Below are positions 43,556-53,988 of a stretch of 64,000 bases of DNA, one piece after another. Source of the stretch: Streptomyces sp. cg36 (GTDB lineage: Bacteria > Actinomycetota > Actinomycetes > Streptomycetales > Streptomycetaceae); the NCBI RefSeq assembly GCF_041080675.1, contig NZ_CP163520.1, positions 3,224,001-3,288,000 of the forward strand, in the 5' to 3' direction. Positions within the stretch are counted from its first letter, which is position 1; each line of letters opens with the position of its first letter. The notes under the pieces are model-generated. The model did no database searches and was not told where the DNA came from. It was given only the letters and a program-made list of their open reading frames with translations. The position numbers were made by a program, and so were the translations under genes.

Positions 43556-44992
43556 TCAGACCTCCTCGTTCACCCCCCGCCACGCCTCCCCCAGCGCCTC
43601 CGCCAGCGCCGAGGCCGTCAGGGGGGTGCCCGGGGTCGCCCGGCGGGCTGCCAGGCCGTGGAGGTAGGCGGCCGTCGAGGCCGCGTCGCGCGGGGGCAGG
43701 CCCGCTGCCAGCAGGGAGCCCGCCAGGCCGGACAGGACGTCGCCGCTGCCCGCCGTGGCAAGCCAGGGGGTGCCGGTCGGGTTGACCCGGACCGGGGTGC
43801 GGGCGTCCGGGTCGGCGACGAGCGTGGTCGAGCCCTTGAGCAGGACCGTCGCGCCGAACCGGTCGGCGAGCTCGCGCACCGAGGCCAGCCGGGCCGCCTC
43901 GACCCGCTCCCGGCCCACCCCGAGCAGCGCCGCCGCCTCGCCCGCGTGCGGCGTGAGCAGGGTCGGGGCCGACCTCGCCCGGACCGCCGCGGGGTCCAGG
44001 CCGCGCAGGCCGTCCGCGTCCACCAGGACCGGCACGTCGGAGGCCAGCACCTCCGCCGTGCCCGGCGCGTCCCCGAGGCCGGGGCCGACGACCCACGCCT
44101 GGACGCGGCCCGCCCGGGCCGGGGGGCCGTCGGAGACCAGCGTCTCGGGGTGCCGGGCGAGGACGGCGTCGGCGGCGTGCCCCACGTACCGCACGGCTCC
44201 GGCGCCACCGCGCAGCGCGCCCGCCACCGCGAGGACCGCCGCGCCGGGGTACCGCGCGGACCCCGCGACGATCCCGACGACCCCGCGCCGGTACTTGTCG
44301 CTCTCCCCCGTCGGCACCGGCAGCAGCCGCGCCACGTCGGCGTGCTGGAGCGCCTCGCAGTCCGGCACGGACGGCAGATGGGGTTCGAGCCCGATGTCGA
44401 CGAGCCGGACCGCGCCGGTGCACCCGTGCGCCGGGTCGATCAGCAGCCCCGGCTTGTACGCCCCGAACGTGACGGTCGCGTCCGCCCGCAGCACCTCCCC
44501 CGCCACCTCCCCGGTGTCGGCCTCGACGCCGCTGGGCAGGTCGACGGCGACGACGAGGGCGCCCGAGCCGCGGGCCGCGCGGGCCACCGGCACGGCGTCC
44601 GGGCGCAGCCCGCCGCGCCCGCCGATGCCGGTGATCCCGTCGAGTACGAGATCGGGCGCGGCCAGTACGTCGTACGGGTCCTCGGCGACCGTGCCGCCCG
44701 CGCGCAGCAGCGCGGCGAGTCCGCCGGGGTGCGCCCGGTCGGGCGCCAGCAGGACGGCGCTCACCCCCGCCCCGCGCCGGGCCAGCCGGGCCGCCGCGTA
44801 CAGCGCGTCGCCCCCGTTGGCCCCGCTGCCCGCCAGCACCACGACCCGGGCCCCGTACACCCGGCCGAGCAGGGTGGCGCAGGCGGCGGCGAGCCCGCCC
44901 GCGGCGCGCTGCATCAGCGCGCCCTCGGGCAGCCGGTCCATCAGCTCCCGCTCGGCAGCCCGAACGGTCTCCACGCGGTAAGCGATACGCAT
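43556..44992 (-). CDS. nnrE-nnrD: Bifunctional NAD(P)HX epimerase / ADP-dependent dehydratase
   Basis: A 478-aa metabolite-repair fusion that restores hydrated NAD(P)H. The N-terminal epimerase (YjeF_N) shows VVVLAGSGANGGDALYAAAR and VVAVDLPSGVEADTGE. The C-terminal dehydratase shows RGVVGIVAGSARYPGAAVLA, LLTPHAGEAAALLG, and the ADP-site NPTGTPWLATAGSGDVLSGL. ATG 44992 with AAGGGTGGGG upstream. Last gene of the glmS-acpS-nnr unit, 52 bp after acpS. Confidence 0.95.
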   Translation of the reverse strand: MRIAYRVETVRAAERELMDRLPEGALMQRAAGGLAAACATLLGRVYGARVVVLAGSGANGGDALYAAARLARRGAGVSAVLLAPDRAHPGGLAALLRAGGTVAEDPYDVLAAPDLVLDGITGIGGRGGLRPDAVPVARAARGSGALVVAVDLPSGVEADTGEVAGEVLRADATVTFGAYKPGLLIDPAHGCTGAVRLVDIGLEPHLPSVPDCEALQHADVARLLPVPTGESDKYRRGVVGIVAGSARYPGAAVLAVAGALRGGAGAVRYVGHAADAVLARHPETLVSDGPPARAGRVQAWVVGPGLGDAPGTAEVLASDVPVLVDADGLRGLDPAAVRARSAPTLLTPHAGEAAALLGVGRERVEAARLASVRELADRFGATVLLKGSTTLVADPDARTPVRVNPTGTPWLATAGSGDVLSGLAGSLLAAGLPPRDAASTAAYLHGLAARRATPGTPLTASALAEALGEAWRGVNEEV

Positions 44993-45044
44993 GGGCCCCA
45001 CCCTTCCCAATCCGGGCCCCGGGTGCCACCCCGGGGCCGGGCCG

Positions 45045-45413
45045 TCACCCCTCCGCGATCACCACCGCCGACGCCACCCCGGCGTCATGGCTGAGCGAGA
45101 CGTGCCAGCTCCGCACCCCGAGCTCCGCGGCCCGCGCCGCCACCGTCCCGCGCACCCGCAGGCGCGGCCGGCCGGTGGGCTCCACGTACACCTCCGCGTC
45201 CGTCCAGTGCAGCCCGGCCGGTGCGCCCAGGGCCTTGGCCAGCGCCTCCTTGGCGGCGAAGCGGGCGGCGAGCGAGGCGGTACCGCGCCGCTCGCCGCTC
45301 GCCAGGAACAACTCCTCGTCCACGAACAGCCGTTGCAGCAGCCCCGGCGTCCGCTCCAGCGACTGCCCGAACCGCTCGATCTCGGCCACGTCGATCCCGA
45401 CCCCGATGATCAT
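45045..45413 (-). CDS. acpS: Holo-[acyl-carrier-protein] synthase
   Basis: A 122-aa phosphopantetheinyl transferase: [20 protein letters not shown] with the Mg-binding Asp8, and [18 protein letters not shown] with the conserved Glu. It activates ACP for fatty acid and polyketide synthesis. ATG 45413 overlaps the glmS stop (ATGA). Confidence 0.97.
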   Translation of the reverse strand: MIIGVGIDVAEIERFGQSLERTPGLLQRLFVDEELFLASGERRGTASLAARFAAKEALAKALGAPAGLHWTDAEVYVEPTGRPRLRVRGTVAARAAELGVRSWHVSLSHDAGVASAVVIAEG

Positions 45414-47257
45414 TCGACGGTGACCGACTTCGCCAGGTTGCGCGGCTGGTCCACCTCGTTGCCCCGGGCCGTGGCCAGCTCGCAGGCGAAGACCTGGAGC
45501 GGGACGGTCGCGACGAGCGGCTGGAGCAGCGTCGGGGTGGCCGGGATGCGGATCAGATGGTCCGCGTACGGCACGACCGCCTCGTCGCCGGTCTCCGCGA
45601 TCACGATGGTCCGCGCCCCGCGCGCCCGGATCTCCTGGATGTTGGAGACGATCTTGTCGTGCAGGACCGAGCGCCCGCGCGGCGACGGCACGACCACGAC
45701 GACCGGCAGATCGTTCTCGATCAGCGCGATCGGGCCGTGTTTCAGCTCCCCGGCCGCGAAGCCCTCCGCGTGCATGTACGCGAGCTCCTTGAGCTTGAGC
45801 GCGCCCTCCAGCGCCACCGGATAGCCCACGTGACGGCCCAGGAACAGCACCGTGTCCTTGTCCGCCAGCGAGCGCGCCAGCTCCCGCACCGGCTCCATGG
45901 TCTCCAGCACCTCGTCGACGTCGCGCGCGATCGACGCCAGGTCCCGGATCACCGCCCGGATCTCGTCGCCCCACTTCGTACCGCGCACCTGGCCCAGATA
46001 GAGCGCGACCAGATAGCAGGCGACCAGCTGGGTGAGGAACGCCTTGGTGGAGGCGACCGCGACCTCGGGCCCGGCGTGCGTGTACAGCACCGCGTCCGAC
46101 TCGCGCGGGATCGTCGAGCCGTTGGTGTTGCAGACGGCCAGCACCTTGGCGCCCTGCTCGCGCGCGTGCCGCAGCGCCATCAGGGTGTCCATGGTCTCGC
46201 CGGACTGCGAGATCGCGATCACCAGCGTGCGCTGGTCGAGGATGGGGTCCCGGTAGCGGAACTCGCTGGCCAGCTCGGTCTCGCAGGGGATCCGCGTCCA
46301 GTGCTCGATCGCCAGCTTGGCGATCATGCCCGCGTGGTACGCCGTACCGCAGGCCACGATCACGACCTTGTCGATCTCGCGCAGCACCGAGGCCGGGATG
46401 CGCACCTCGTCGAGCGTCAGCGAACCCGCGCCGTCGATCCGGCCGAGCAGCGTATCGGCCACGGCCTTGGGCTGCTCGGCGATCTCCTTGAGCATGAAGT
46501 AGTCATAGCCCCCCTTCTCCGCGGCCGACGCGTCCCAGTCCACGTGGTACGACCGCACCTGTGCGGGAGCCCCGTCGAAGTCGGTGACCGTCACACCGTC
46601 CCGACGCAGCTCCACGACCTGGTCCTGGCCCAGCTCGATCGCGGACCGCGTGTGGGCGATGAACGCGGCCACGTCCGAGGCGAGGAAGGACTCACCCTCT
46701 CCAACGCCCACCACCAGCGGGGAGTTCCGGCGCGCCCCGACCACCACGTCCGGCTCGTCGGCGTGCACCGCGACCAGCGTGAACGCCCCGTCGAGGCGCC
46801 GGCACACCTGGCGCATCGCCTCGGCCAGGTCCTCGGTCGAGGAGTACGCCTCGGCCAGCAGGTGCGAGACGACCTCGGTGTCGGTCTCCGACGCCAGGGC
46901 GTGCCCGCGCCCGGTCAGCTCGTCCCGCAGCGCCGCGAAGTTCTCGATGATCCCGTTGTGGACGACCGCGACCCGGCCCGCGTTGTCCAGGTGCGGGTGG
47001 GCGTTGGCGTCGGTGGGGCCGCCGTGGGTGGCCCACCGGGTGTGCCCGATGCCGGTGGAGCCGCTCGGCAGCGGCCGGTCCACCAGCGCCTTCTCCAGAT
47101 TGACGAGCTTGCCCGCCTTCTTCGCGGCGGCCAGCCCGCCGTCCGCGAGCACCGCGACCCCCGCGGAGTCGTAACCCCGGTATTCGAGCCGCTTCAGACC
47201 GGCGACGACAACATCGAGCGCTGACTGCGCTCCCACGTACCCGACGATTCCGCACAT
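45410..47257 (-). CDS. glmS: Glucosamine-fructose-6-phosphate aminotransferase (isomerising)
   Basis: A 615-aa enzyme making glucosamine 6-phosphate from fructose 6-phosphate and glutamine, the first step to UDP-GlcNAc. Nucleophile Cys2 in [10 protein letters not shown], glutaminase residues in [16 protein letters not shown], then two SIS domains ([37 protein letters not shown]) and the C-terminal [14 protein letters not shown] 47257. No glmS ribozyme-like leader is evident in the 143-bp gap to coaA. Confidence 0.98.
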   Translation of the reverse strand: MCGIVGYVGAQSALDVVVAGLKRLEYRGYDSAGVAVLADGGLAAAKKAGKLVNLEKALVDRPLPSGSTGIGHTRWATHGGPTDANAHPHLDNAGRVAVVHNGIIENFAALRDELTGRGHALASETDTEVVSHLLAEAYSSTEDLAEAMRQVCRRLDGAFTLVAVHADEPDVVVGARRNSPLVVGVGEGESFLASDVAAFIAHTRSAIELGQDQVVELRRDGVTVTDFDGAPAQVRSYHVDWDASAAEKGGYDYFMLKEIAEQPKAVADTLLGRIDGAGSLTLDEVRIPASVLREIDKVVIVACGTAYHAGMIAKLAIEHWTRIPCETELASEFRYRDPILDQRTLVIAISQSGETMDTLMALRHAREQGAKVLAVCNTNGSTIPRESDAVLYTHAGPEVAVASTKAFLTQLVACYLVALYLGQVRGTKWGDEIRAVIRDLASIARDVDEVLETMEPVRELARSLADKDTVLFLGRHVGYPVALEGALKLKELAYMHAEGFAAGELKHGPIALIENDLPVVVVVPSPRGRSVLHDKIVSNIQEIRARGARTIVIAETGDEAVVPYADHLIRIPATPTLLQPLVATVPLQVFACELATARGNEVDQPRNLAKSVTVE

Positions 47258-47400
47258 GGCCGCAGCCTACGACCGCGCGGGCGCCTTCCGGCCCGACTCT
47301 CCCCCGGTCGGCCCGCACCCGGCGCTGCCCCGCGGAGCGCCCCCGCACGCGTGACCCACCCCACCCCCCGCATCCGGCCGCCACCCAGGACAATGGGGCT

Positions 47401-48390
47401 GTGATCACTTCGCCGCCACGAAGCGCCCACCGCCGGGCGGACTCGACGCCGTACGTCGACCTGACCCGCAGCGAGTGGAGCGCGCTGCGTGACAAGTCGC
47501 CGCTGCCGCTGACCGCCGAGGAGGTGGAGCGGCTGCGCGGCCTCGGGGACGTCATCGACCTGGACGAGGTCCGGGACATCTACCTGCCGCTGTCGCAGCT
47601 GCTCAGCCTGTACGTGCAGGCCACCTCCCAGCTGCGCGGCTCCCTCAACACCTTCCTGGGCGACGCGGGCAACGGCCACGGCGCCCAGCGCGGCACCCCG
47701 TTCGTCATAGGGGTGGCCGGCTCGGTGGCCGTCGGCAAGTCCACGGTGGCCCGCCTCCTCCAGGCGATGCTGGCGCGCTGGCCCGAGCACCCGCGCGTGG
47801 AGCGCGTCACCACGGACGGGTTCCTCTATCCGATGGCCGAGCTCCAGCGGCGCGGCCTGATGTCGCGCAAAGGTTTCCCGGAGTCGTACGACCGCCGCGC
47901 GCTGACCCGGTTCGTCGCCGACATCAAGGCGGGCAAGGACGAGGTCACCGCGCCCGTCTACTCGCACCTGATCTACGACATCGTGCCGGGCGAACTGCTG
48001 ACCGTGCGCCGCCCGGACATCCTCATCGTGGAGGGCCTCAACGTCCTCCAGCCGGCCCTGCCCGGCCAGGACGGCCGCACCAGGGTCGGCCTCGCCGACT
48101 ACTTCGACTTCAGCGTGTACGTGGACGCCCGGACCGAGGACATCGAGTCCTGGTACCTGAACCGTTTCCGCAAGCTGCGCGAGACGGCCTTCCAGAACCC
48201 GTTCTCGTACTTCCGCAAGTACACCCAGGTGTCCGAGGAGGAGGCGCTCGACTACGCCCGCACCACCTGGCGGACCATCAACCGGCCCAACCTGGTGGAG
48301 AACGTGGCGCCCACCCGGGGCCGCGCCACCCTGGTCGTGCGCAAGGGCCCCGACCACAAGGTCCAGAAGCTGTCGCTGCGCAAACTCTGA
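47401..48390 (+). CDS. coaA: Type I pantothenate kinase
   Basis: A 329-aa kinase phosphorylating pantothenate in the first step of CoA synthesis. P-loop GSVAVGKST at 107-115, [37 protein letters not shown], and [20 protein letters not shown] are characteristic. It starts at GTG 47401 with only GGGGCT upstream. It diverges from glmS and converges on glmM at a 19-bp-stem terminator. Confidence 0.97.
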   Translation: MITSPPRSAHRRADSTPYVDLTRSEWSALRDKSPLPLTAEEVERLRGLGDVIDLDEVRDIYLPLSQLLSLYVQATSQLRGSLNTFLGDAGNGHGAQRGTPFVIGVAGSVAVGKSTVARLLQAMLARWPEHPRVERVTTDGFLYPMAELQRRGLMSRKGFPESYDRRALTRFVADIKAGKDEVTAPVYSHLIYDIVPGELLTVRRPDILIVEGLNVLQPALPGQDGRTRVGLADYFDFSVYVDARTEDIESWYLNRFRKLRETAFQNPFSYFRKYTQVSEEEALDYARTTWRTINRPNLVENVAPTRGRATLVVRKGPDHKVQKLSLRKL

Positions 48391-48402
48391 CCCGGCACAC
48401 AC

Positions 48403-48444
48403 ACGAGCGGGCCCGCCGGGGAACTCCCCGGCGGGCCCGCTCGT
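48403..48444. terminator. Bidirectional terminator between coaA and glmM
   Basis: A perfect 19-bp stem (48403-48421 with 48426-48444) and AACT loop; the arms begin ACGAGCGGGCCCGCC. Confidence 0.9.
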
Positions 48445-48501
48445 TGGGCGTACGGCCGTACGCGAAGGCCCGCGGGCCCGCGCGGAACAGCCCAGCGCGG
48501 A

Positions 48502-49860
48502 CTAGCCCAGCGCCGACTTCACGACGTCCGCCAGGCGGGCGGCCACCGACCGCGCCTGGTCGATGTCGGCCGCCTCGACCATGACCCGCACCAGCGGCTC
48601 GGTGCCCGAGGGGCGCAGCAGCACCCGGCCGGTGGAGCCCAGCTCGCGCTCGGCCTCGGCGACCGCGGAGGTCAGCTCGGCGGAGGTGGCGACCCGGGAC
48701 TTGTCGACGTCCGGGACGTTGACCAGGACCTGCGGCAGCCGCTCCATGACGCCCGCGAGGTCGGCCAGCGTGCGGCCGGTCGCGGTGAGCCGGGCGGCCA
48801 GCATCAGCCCGGTGAGCGTGCCGTCACCGGTGGTGGCGTGGTCCAGGATGATCACGTGGCCGGACTGCTCGCCGCCCAGCGCGTAGCCGTGCTCCTTCAT
48901 CGACTCCAGCACGTACCGGTCGCCGACGCCCGTCTGGACGACCTGGACGCCCTCGCGCTCCATGGCGATCTTGAAGCCGAGGTTGGACATGACCGTGCCG
49001 ACGACGGTGTTGCCCCGCAGGGTGCCCGCCTCGCGCATGGCCAGCGAGAGCACCGCGAGGATCTGGTCGCCGTCGACCTCGTTGCCCTGCGCGTCCACGG
49101 CCAGGCAGCGGTCCGCGTCGCCGTCGTGCGCGATGCCGAGGTCGGCGCCGTGCTCGACGACGGCGGCCTTCAGCAGGTCCAGGTGGGTCGAGCCGCAGCC
49201 GTCGTTGATGTTGAGCCCGTCCGGCTCGGCACCGATGGTGACGATCTCGGCCCCGGCCCGGGTGAACGCCTCGGGCGAGACCCGCGCCGCCGCGCCGTGC
49301 GCCTCGTCCAGGACGACCTTCAGCCCGTCCAGCCGGTTCGGCAGCACGCCGATGAGGTGGGCGACGTACTTGTCGAAGCCCTCCTCGTACGCCCGTACGC
49401 GGCCCACGCCGGCGCCCGTCGGGCGCTCCCACGGCTCGCCCGTGCGGTGCTGCTCGTAGACGCGCTCGATGCGGTCCTCCAGCTCGTCGGCGAGCTTGTG
49501 GCCGCCGCGCGCGAAGAACTTGATGCCGTTGTCGGGCATGGCGTTGTGGCTGGCGGAGAGCATCACACCGAGGTCGGCGCCGAGCGCGCCCGTGAGGTAC
49601 GCCACGGCGGGGGTCGGCAGCACGCCGACGCGCAGCACGTCGACACCGGCGCTGGCGAGGCCCGCGACGACCGCGGCCTCCAGGAACTCCCCGGACGCGC
49701 GGGGGTCGCGCCCGACCACCGCGGTGGGCCGATGGCCCGCGAAGGTACCCGCCTCGGCGAGCACATGGGCCGCCGCGACCGAGAGCCCGAGCGCGAGCTC
49801 GGCCGTCAGATCGGCGTTGGCCACACCGCGTACACCGTCCGTGCCGAAGAGTCGTCCCAC
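48502..49860 (-). CDS. glmM: Phosphoglucosamine mutase
   Basis: A 452-aa mutase converting glucosamine 6-phosphate to the 1-phosphate for UDP-GlcNAc. The active-site phosphoserine is Ser104 in [13 protein letters not shown], the Mg loop is [11 protein letters not shown], the sugar loop is GGEQSGHVI, and the phosphate loop is [17 protein letters not shown] 49860 with GGAGGAC upstream. It follows rpsI after a terminator. Confidence 0.97.
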   Translation of the reverse strand: MGRLFGTDGVRGVANADLTAELALGLSVAAAHVLAEAGTFAGHRPTAVVGRDPRASGEFLEAAVVAGLASAGVDVLRVGVLPTPAVAYLTGALGADLGVMLSASHNAMPDNGIKFFARGGHKLADELEDRIERVYEQHRTGEPWERPTGAGVGRVRAYEEGFDKYVAHLIGVLPNRLDGLKVVLDEAHGAAARVSPEAFTRAGAEIVTIGAEPDGLNINDGCGSTHLDLLKAAVVEHGADLGIAHDGDADRCLAVDAQGNEVDGDQILAVLSLAMREAGTLRGNTVVGTVMSNLGFKIAMEREGVQVVQTGVGDRYVLESMKEHGYALGGEQSGHVIILDHATTGDGTLTGLMLAARLTATGRTLADLAGVMERLPQVLVNVPDVDKSRVATSAELTSAVAEAERELGSTGRVLLRPSGTEPLVRVMVEAADIDQARSVAARLADVVKSALG

Positions 49861-49927
49861 TGCTGTCCTCCATTGAGATCCGCCGGGCGCCGCACCCGGG
49901 CGCCCACCACTGGTGCCAAAAACAACG

Positions 49928-49962
49928 CCGCCCCGGCAGCACGAAGAGTGCTGCCGGGGCGG
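49928..49962 (-). terminator. Terminator of the rplM-rpsI operon
   Basis: CCGCCCCGGCAGCAC (49928-49942) pairs perfectly with GTGCTGCCGGGGCGG (49948-49962) around GAAGA. Confidence 0.9.
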
Positions 49963-49991
49963 ACGAAAGCCGTACAGGCGGCAGGCGCGAT

Positions 49992-50510
49992 TTAGCGCTT
50001 GCTGTACTGCGGGGCCTTGCGGGCCTTCTTGAGACCGGCCTTCTTGCGCTCGACCGCACGGTCGTCGCGGGAGAGGAAGCCGGCCTTCTTCAGGGTCGGG
50101 CGGTTGTTCTCGACGTCCGCCTCGTTCAGCGCGCGGGCCACGCCGAGGCGCAGGGCGCCGGCCTGGCCGGAGACGCCGCCACCCGAGATGCGGGCGATGA
50201 CGTCGTAGCGGTTGTCGAGCTCGAGCACCTTGAAGGGCTCGTTGACTTCCTGCTGGTGGACCTTGTTCGGGAAGTAGTCCTCGAGCGTACGCCCGTTGAT
50301 CTTCCACTTGCCGGTGCCCGGAACGATCCGGACGCGGGCGATGGCGTTCTTGCGACGGCCCAGGCCGGCGGCCGGCTGCGGGTCGCCGAAGCGGGACGCC
50401 ATCGACTCGGTGGTGTACTCGCCCTCGACGGGGACCTCGGACTCGAAGGTGGTGACCTCCGCGTAGGTCTCTTCGCCCTCGACGGGGGTCTCGACAGTGG
50501 TCTCGGCCAC
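49992..50510 (-). CDS. rpsI: 30S ribosomal protein S9, acidic N-terminal extension
   Basis: A 172-aa S9. The core from about residue 48 ([20 protein letters not shown]) to the invariant end KAPQYSKR contacts the P-site tRNA. The first about 45 residues are an acidic, Thr/Glu/Val-rich extension ([20 protein letters not shown]) as in other actinobacteria. GTG 50510 with GAGGAG. Follows rplM by 44 bp. Confidence 0.98.
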   Translation of the reverse strand: MAETTVETPVEGEETYAEVTTFESEVPVEGEYTTESMASRFGDPQPAAGLGRRKNAIARVRIVPGTGKWKINGRTLEDYFPNKVHQQEVNEPFKVLELDNRYDVIARISGGGVSGQAGALRLGVARALNEADVENNRPTLKKAGFLSRDDRAVERKKAGLKKARKAPQYSKR

Positions 50511-50554
50511 GATGCTCCTCAGATTCTTTTCTGTCTTAGGGGGTGTGGCCGGAA

Positions 50555-50998
50555 CTACTGCGCGACCTGGGTGATCTCGAACGGCACCGGCTGCTGGGCA
50601 GCGTGGGGGTGCTGGTCGCCCGAGTAGACCTTCAGCTTCGAGATCATCTGACGGCCCAGGGAGTTCTTGGGGATCATGCCGCGGATGGCCTTCTCGACGG
50701 CCTTCTCCGGGTTGTTCGCCAGGAGGTCGTCGTAGCGCACCGAGCGGAGACCGCCCGGGTAGCCGGAGTGGCGGTAGGCCAGCTTCTGCTCGCGCTTGTT
50801 GCCGGACAGGTGAACCTTGTCGGCGTTGATGATGATGACGAAGTCACCCATGTCCATGTGGGGCGCATAGACGGGCTTGTGCTTGCCCCGGAGGAGGTTC
50901 GCAGCGGTCGTCGCCAGACGACCCAGGACGACGTCCTGGGCGTCGATCACGTGCCACTGGCGAGTGATGTCGCCGGGCTTGGGGCTGTACGTACGCAC
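50555..50998 (-). CDS. rplM: 50S ribosomal protein L13
   Basis: A 147-aa L13: [57 protein letters not shown], and [22 protein letters not shown] 50998 is chosen because GAAGG lies nine bases upstream and the length fits the family. First gene of the rplM-rpsI operon. Confidence 0.98.
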   Translation of the reverse strand: MRTYSPKPGDITRQWHVIDAQDVVLGRLATTAANLLRGKHKPVYAPHMDMGDFVIIINADKVHLSGNKREQKLAYRHSGYPGGLRSVRYDDLLANNPEKAVEKAIRGMIPKNSLGRQMISKLKVYSGDQHPHAAQQPVPFEITQVAQ

Positions 50999-51327
50999 GG
51001 TCGTAGCCTTCGCTTCTTCAGTGGATGGGGTCCAGAAACTTTGCACCCTGAAGCGATCATGCAGCTGGGGCTCACACTGCCGGGGACACTGCCCGTATGC
51101 GAGCCACTGGTAACTGCTCCAGAGAACCTACGTAATGGCCCCTCGCGTGAGAACGACCAAGCCAATACGCATAACGAACCAGAAGAATACCCGGGCTCCC
51201 CCGCACGGGTCAAAACGGGTGCCCGGCCGGTGGCGGAACGGGGGCCGACCGGGGACGGAAGGCGGGCCCGGAGGACCCGCCCAGGGGCCCACGGACCCGC
51301 CCGGGGGCCCACGGGCCCGCCCGGGGC
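50999..51327. promoter_or_regulatory. rplM upstream region and 3' flank of the ABC-F gene
   Basis: 329 bp without a gene. The rplM-proximal half (to about 51195) is relatively AT-rich and must hold the operon's promoter; TAGGTT on the minus strand at 51130-51125 is a possible -10. GGCTC (51069-51073) and GAGCC (51101-51105) could close a leader hairpin. The distal part is GC-rich and contains a 20-bp tandem repeat. Confidence 0.5.
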
Positions 51328-51332
51328 CTACC
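51275..51332. repeat. 20-bp tandem repeat, about 2.9 copies
   Basis: Units ACCCGCCCAGGGGCCCACGG (51275-51294), ACCCGCCCGGGGGCCCACGG (51295-51314) and a partial third (51315-51332) run into the ABC-F stop codon. Each can fold on itself (GGGCCC core), so it may serve as terminator. Confidence 0.75.
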
Positions 51333-52950
51333 TCGCGCGCGCGACCCTGCGCTCGTCCCAGACCGGCTCCGACGTCTCGCGGACCACTCCGTCCGAGCCG
51401 AAGACCAGATAGCGGTCGAAGGAGCGGGAGAACCAGCGGTCGTGGGTGACCGCCAGCACCGTGCCCTCGTACGACTCCAGCCCGTCCTGGAGGGCCTCCG
51501 CCGACTCCAGGTCGAGGTTGTCCGTGGGCTCGTCCAGCAGCAGCGCGGTCGTGCCCGCCAGCTCCAGCAGGAGGATCTGGAAGCGCGCCTGCTGCCCGCC
51601 GGAGAGCTTGTCGAACGCCTGGTCGCCCTGGCGCTCCAGCTCGTACCGCCGCAGCACCGACATCGCGCCGCCCCGGTCCTTGGCGTGCTCCGTCCACAGG
51701 ATGTCGACGAGGGTGCGCCCGAGCAGCTCGGGGTGGGCGTGGGTCTGCGCGAAGTGGCCCGGCACGACCCGCGCCCCCAGCTTCCACAGGCCCGAGTGGG
51801 CCACGGACGGGTCGCCCGCCAGCAGCCGCAGGAAGTGCGACTTGCCCGAGCCGTTCGACCCCAGGACCGCCACCCGCTCGCCGTAGAAGACCTCCAGCGA
51901 GAACGGCTTCATCAGCCCGGTCAGCTCAAGGTTCTCGCAGGTCACCGCGCGCACGCCGGTGCGTCCGCCGCGCAGCCGCATGGTGATCTCCTGCTCGCGC
52001 GGCGGCTCCGGCGGCGGTCCGGCCTCCTCGAACTTGCGCAGCCGCGTCTGGGCCGCCGAGTACCGCGAGGCCAGCTCGTGGCTGATCGAGGCCGCCTGCC
52101 GCAGCGAGATCACCAGCTTCTTCAGCTGGGCGTGCTTCTCCTCCCAGCGCCGCTTGAGCTCCTCGAAGCGGGCGAACCGCTCCTTGCGCGCCTCGTGGAA
52201 GGTGTCGAAGCCGCCGCCGTGCACCCACACGTCGGAGCCGTCGACCCCGGGCTCCACCGCGATGATCTTCTGGGCGGCCCGGGAGAGCAGCTCCCGGTCG
52301 TGCGAGATGAACAGCACCGTCTTGCGCGTGGCCCGCAGCTGGTCCTCCAGCCACCGCTTGCCCGGCACGTCCAGATAGTTGTCCGGCTCGTCGAGCAGCA
52401 GCACCTCCTCGGGGCCGCGCAGCAGCGCCTCCAGCACGAGCCGCTTCTGCTCACCGCCGGAGAGCGTGCGCACCTCGCGGAACTGGGCCCGGTCGTACGG
52501 CATGCCCAGCGCGGCCGTGGTGCAGACGTCCCAGAGCGTCTCCGCCTCGTACCCCTGCACGTCCGCCCAGTCGGAGAGGGCCTGCGCGTACTTCATCTGC
52601 GCGGCCTCGTCGTCCACGGTCATGATCAGGTGCTCGGCCTCGTCCACGGCCTTCGCCGCCGCCCGGATCCGGGGCTGGGCGACCGACACCAGCAGGTCAC
52701 GCACGGTCGTCTCGTCCCGCACCGAGCCCACGAACTGCGGCATCACCCCGAGCCCGCCGCCCACGGCGACGGTCCCGCCGTGCGGCTGGAGCTCACCGGA
52801 GATCATCCGCAGCAGGGTCGTCTTGCCCGCGCCGTTGGCCCCGACCAGGGCCACCACCGCACCCTCCCCCACCCGGAACGACGCGTCCGCGAGCAGGACC
52901 CGTCCGTCCGGCAGGTAGTACTCCAGGTGTGCGGCCTCTACATGTCCCAT
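51328..52950 (-). CDS. ABC-F family ATP-binding protein
   Basis: A 540-aa soluble protein with two ABC cassettes and no membrane domain, as in ribosome-acting ABC-F factors. Cassette 1: Walker A GANGAGKTT, signature LSGGEQKR, Walker B LLLDEPDNYLD. Cassette 2: GSNGSGKSH, LSGGQQAR, LLLDEPTDNLD. Between them lies the charged helical linker (EELKRRWEEKHAQLKKLVIS). Possible translation or resistance factor; subgroup not determined. ATG 52950 is chosen by homology of the start; GTG 52968 is an alternative and both lack a good ribosome binding site. Confidence 0.92.
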   Translation of the reverse strand: MGHVEAAHLEYYLPDGRVLLADASFRVGEGAVVALVGANGAGKTTLLRMISGELQPHGGTVAVGGGLGVMPQFVGSVRDETTVRDLLVSVAQPRIRAAAKAVDEAEHLIMTVDDEAAQMKYAQALSDWADVQGYEAETLWDVCTTAALGMPYDRAQFREVRTLSGGEQKRLVLEALLRGPEEVLLLDEPDNYLDVPGKRWLEDQLRATRKTVLFISHDRELLSRAAQKIIAVEPGVDGSDVWVHGGGFDTFHEARKERFARFEELKRRWEEKHAQLKKLVISLRQAASISHELASRYSAAQTRLRKFEEAGPPPEPPREQEITMRLRGGRTGVRAVTCENLELTGLMKPFSLEVFYGERVAVLGSNGSGKSHFLRLLAGDPSVAHSGLWKLGARVVPGHFAQTHAHPELLGRTLVDILWTEHAKDRGGAMSVLRRYELERQGDQAFDKLSGGQQARFQILLLELAGTTALLLDEPTDNLDLESAEALQDGLESYEGTVLAVTHDRWFSRSFDRYLVFGSDGVVRETSEPVWDERRVARAR

Positions 52951-53006
52951 AGGCGGATTGTCGCCCACCCGGTACGTCCGGCCACAACCGAATTAAGATG
53001 CGCGCC

Positions 53007-53849
53007 ATGAGCTTTGGGCAAGGGGGACCCGCTTGGGGCCCGGGGGACAACCAGACACCCGACTGGGCGGCGCTCGCCGACCAGGCCGCCGCGCGCGGCC
53101 GCAAGAAGCGGTGGGCGCTGATCGGCGGCGGGGCGCTGGCCACGGCGGCGATCGTGGCGATCGTCGCCACCGCCATCGTGAGCAGCGGATCGGACGGCGG
53201 CCCGGACGGCAAGTCCGCCAGTGAGCTGCCCTCGGCGCAGACCCTGCCCAGCGAGTCCGCCCAGCCGCAGCCCTCGTTCTCCTCGGTGGCTCCGCCGCCC
53301 CCGGCGAACCCGCACGACTTCATATCCAGCGCCAAGAAGGACAGGGCGCCGCTCAGCGCCGACACGCTCTTCCCGGGGAAGTCGCTGCGGATGGGCGACC
53401 GCACCTACACCAAGGGCGCCACCGCCCGGACCACCGACTGCTCGGCCGCCACCCGGGGCGCGCTCGCCCAGGCCCTGACCGCGGGCGGCTGCGAGCAGGT
53501 GATCCGCGCCACCTACGTCAAGGACGGCGTCGCCGTCACCATCGGCGTGGCCACCTTCGAGAACGAGGCGAAGGCCACCCGCGTCAAGCAGCAGGCGAGC
53601 GGCTCCGTCGTCCCGCTGCCGGGCTCCGGGGTGCCGGGGTTCTGCGACGGCGGCCATGTGGTCTGCCGCAACCTCATCAACTCCTACGGCCGGTACGCCT
53701 ACTTCAGCGTCAGCGGCTTCACCGACGGCAAGAACGTCACCAAGGCCGACAAGGACGCGTTCGCCGCGGGCGACGACCTGGCCGAGTTCACCTTCCGTCA
53801 GATCATCGCCCGCGGCGAGTCCCAGGCCCGCGCCGCCACCGCGGGCTGA
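53007..53849 (+). CDS. Membrane-anchored extracytoplasmic protein, unknown function
   Basis: A 280-aa protein with one N-terminal transmembrane helix (WALIGGGALATAAIVAIVAT) after a basic RGRKKR stretch, a Ser/Pro/Gln linker, and a globular outer domain with three spread cysteines (TTDCSAATRG, GGCEQVIRATYV, GFCDGGHVVCRN). TAAGAT at 52994-52999 lies seven bases before ATG 53007, so it is probably leaderless; ATG 52998 is less likely. The conserved place between the ABC-F gene and truA gives no function. Confidence 0.72.
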   Translation: MSFGQGGPAWGPGDNQTPDWAALADQAAARGRKKRWALIGGGALATAAIVAIVATAIVSSGSDGGPDGKSASELPSAQTLPSESAQPQPSFSSVAPPPPANPHDFISSAKKDRAPLSADTLFPGKSLRMGDRTYTKGATARTTDCSAATRGALAQALTAGGCEQVIRATYVKDGVAVTIGVATFENEAKATRVKQQASGSVVPLPGSGVPGFCDGGHVVCRNLINSYGRYAYFSVSGFTDGKNVTKADKDAFAAGDDLAEFTFRQIIARGESQARAATAG

Positions 53850-53967
53850 CCCCGGCGGCCCACCCGACGAGCGGTCAGGACGGGGACGCCCGCGGCCAGG
53901 AGTGGCGGCGCACCGCCCGCGAGGGCCGGGCGGCCGGGGCGCCGCCGGGGCTTCGCGCGCCGGACCG

Positions 53968-53983
53968 GGCGCCCCGGGGCGCC
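53968..53983. terminator. GC-rich palindrome between convergent genes
   Basis: GGCGCCCCGGGGCGCC is a perfect 16-bp palindrome just beyond the truA stop; possible terminator. Confidence 0.4.
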
Positions 53984-53988
53984 GTCCG

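Noticed and set aside
42242..45094. 950-aa plus-strand frame
   Set aside because: Antisense to the L,D-transpeptidase and nnrE-nnrD; product is Pro/Gly/Arg-rich noise.
47258..47400. glmS ribozyme or other riboswitch upstream of glmS
   Set aside because: The gap is short and shared with a divergent gene; no conserved ribozyme core seen, and the ribozyme is not expected in actinobacteria.
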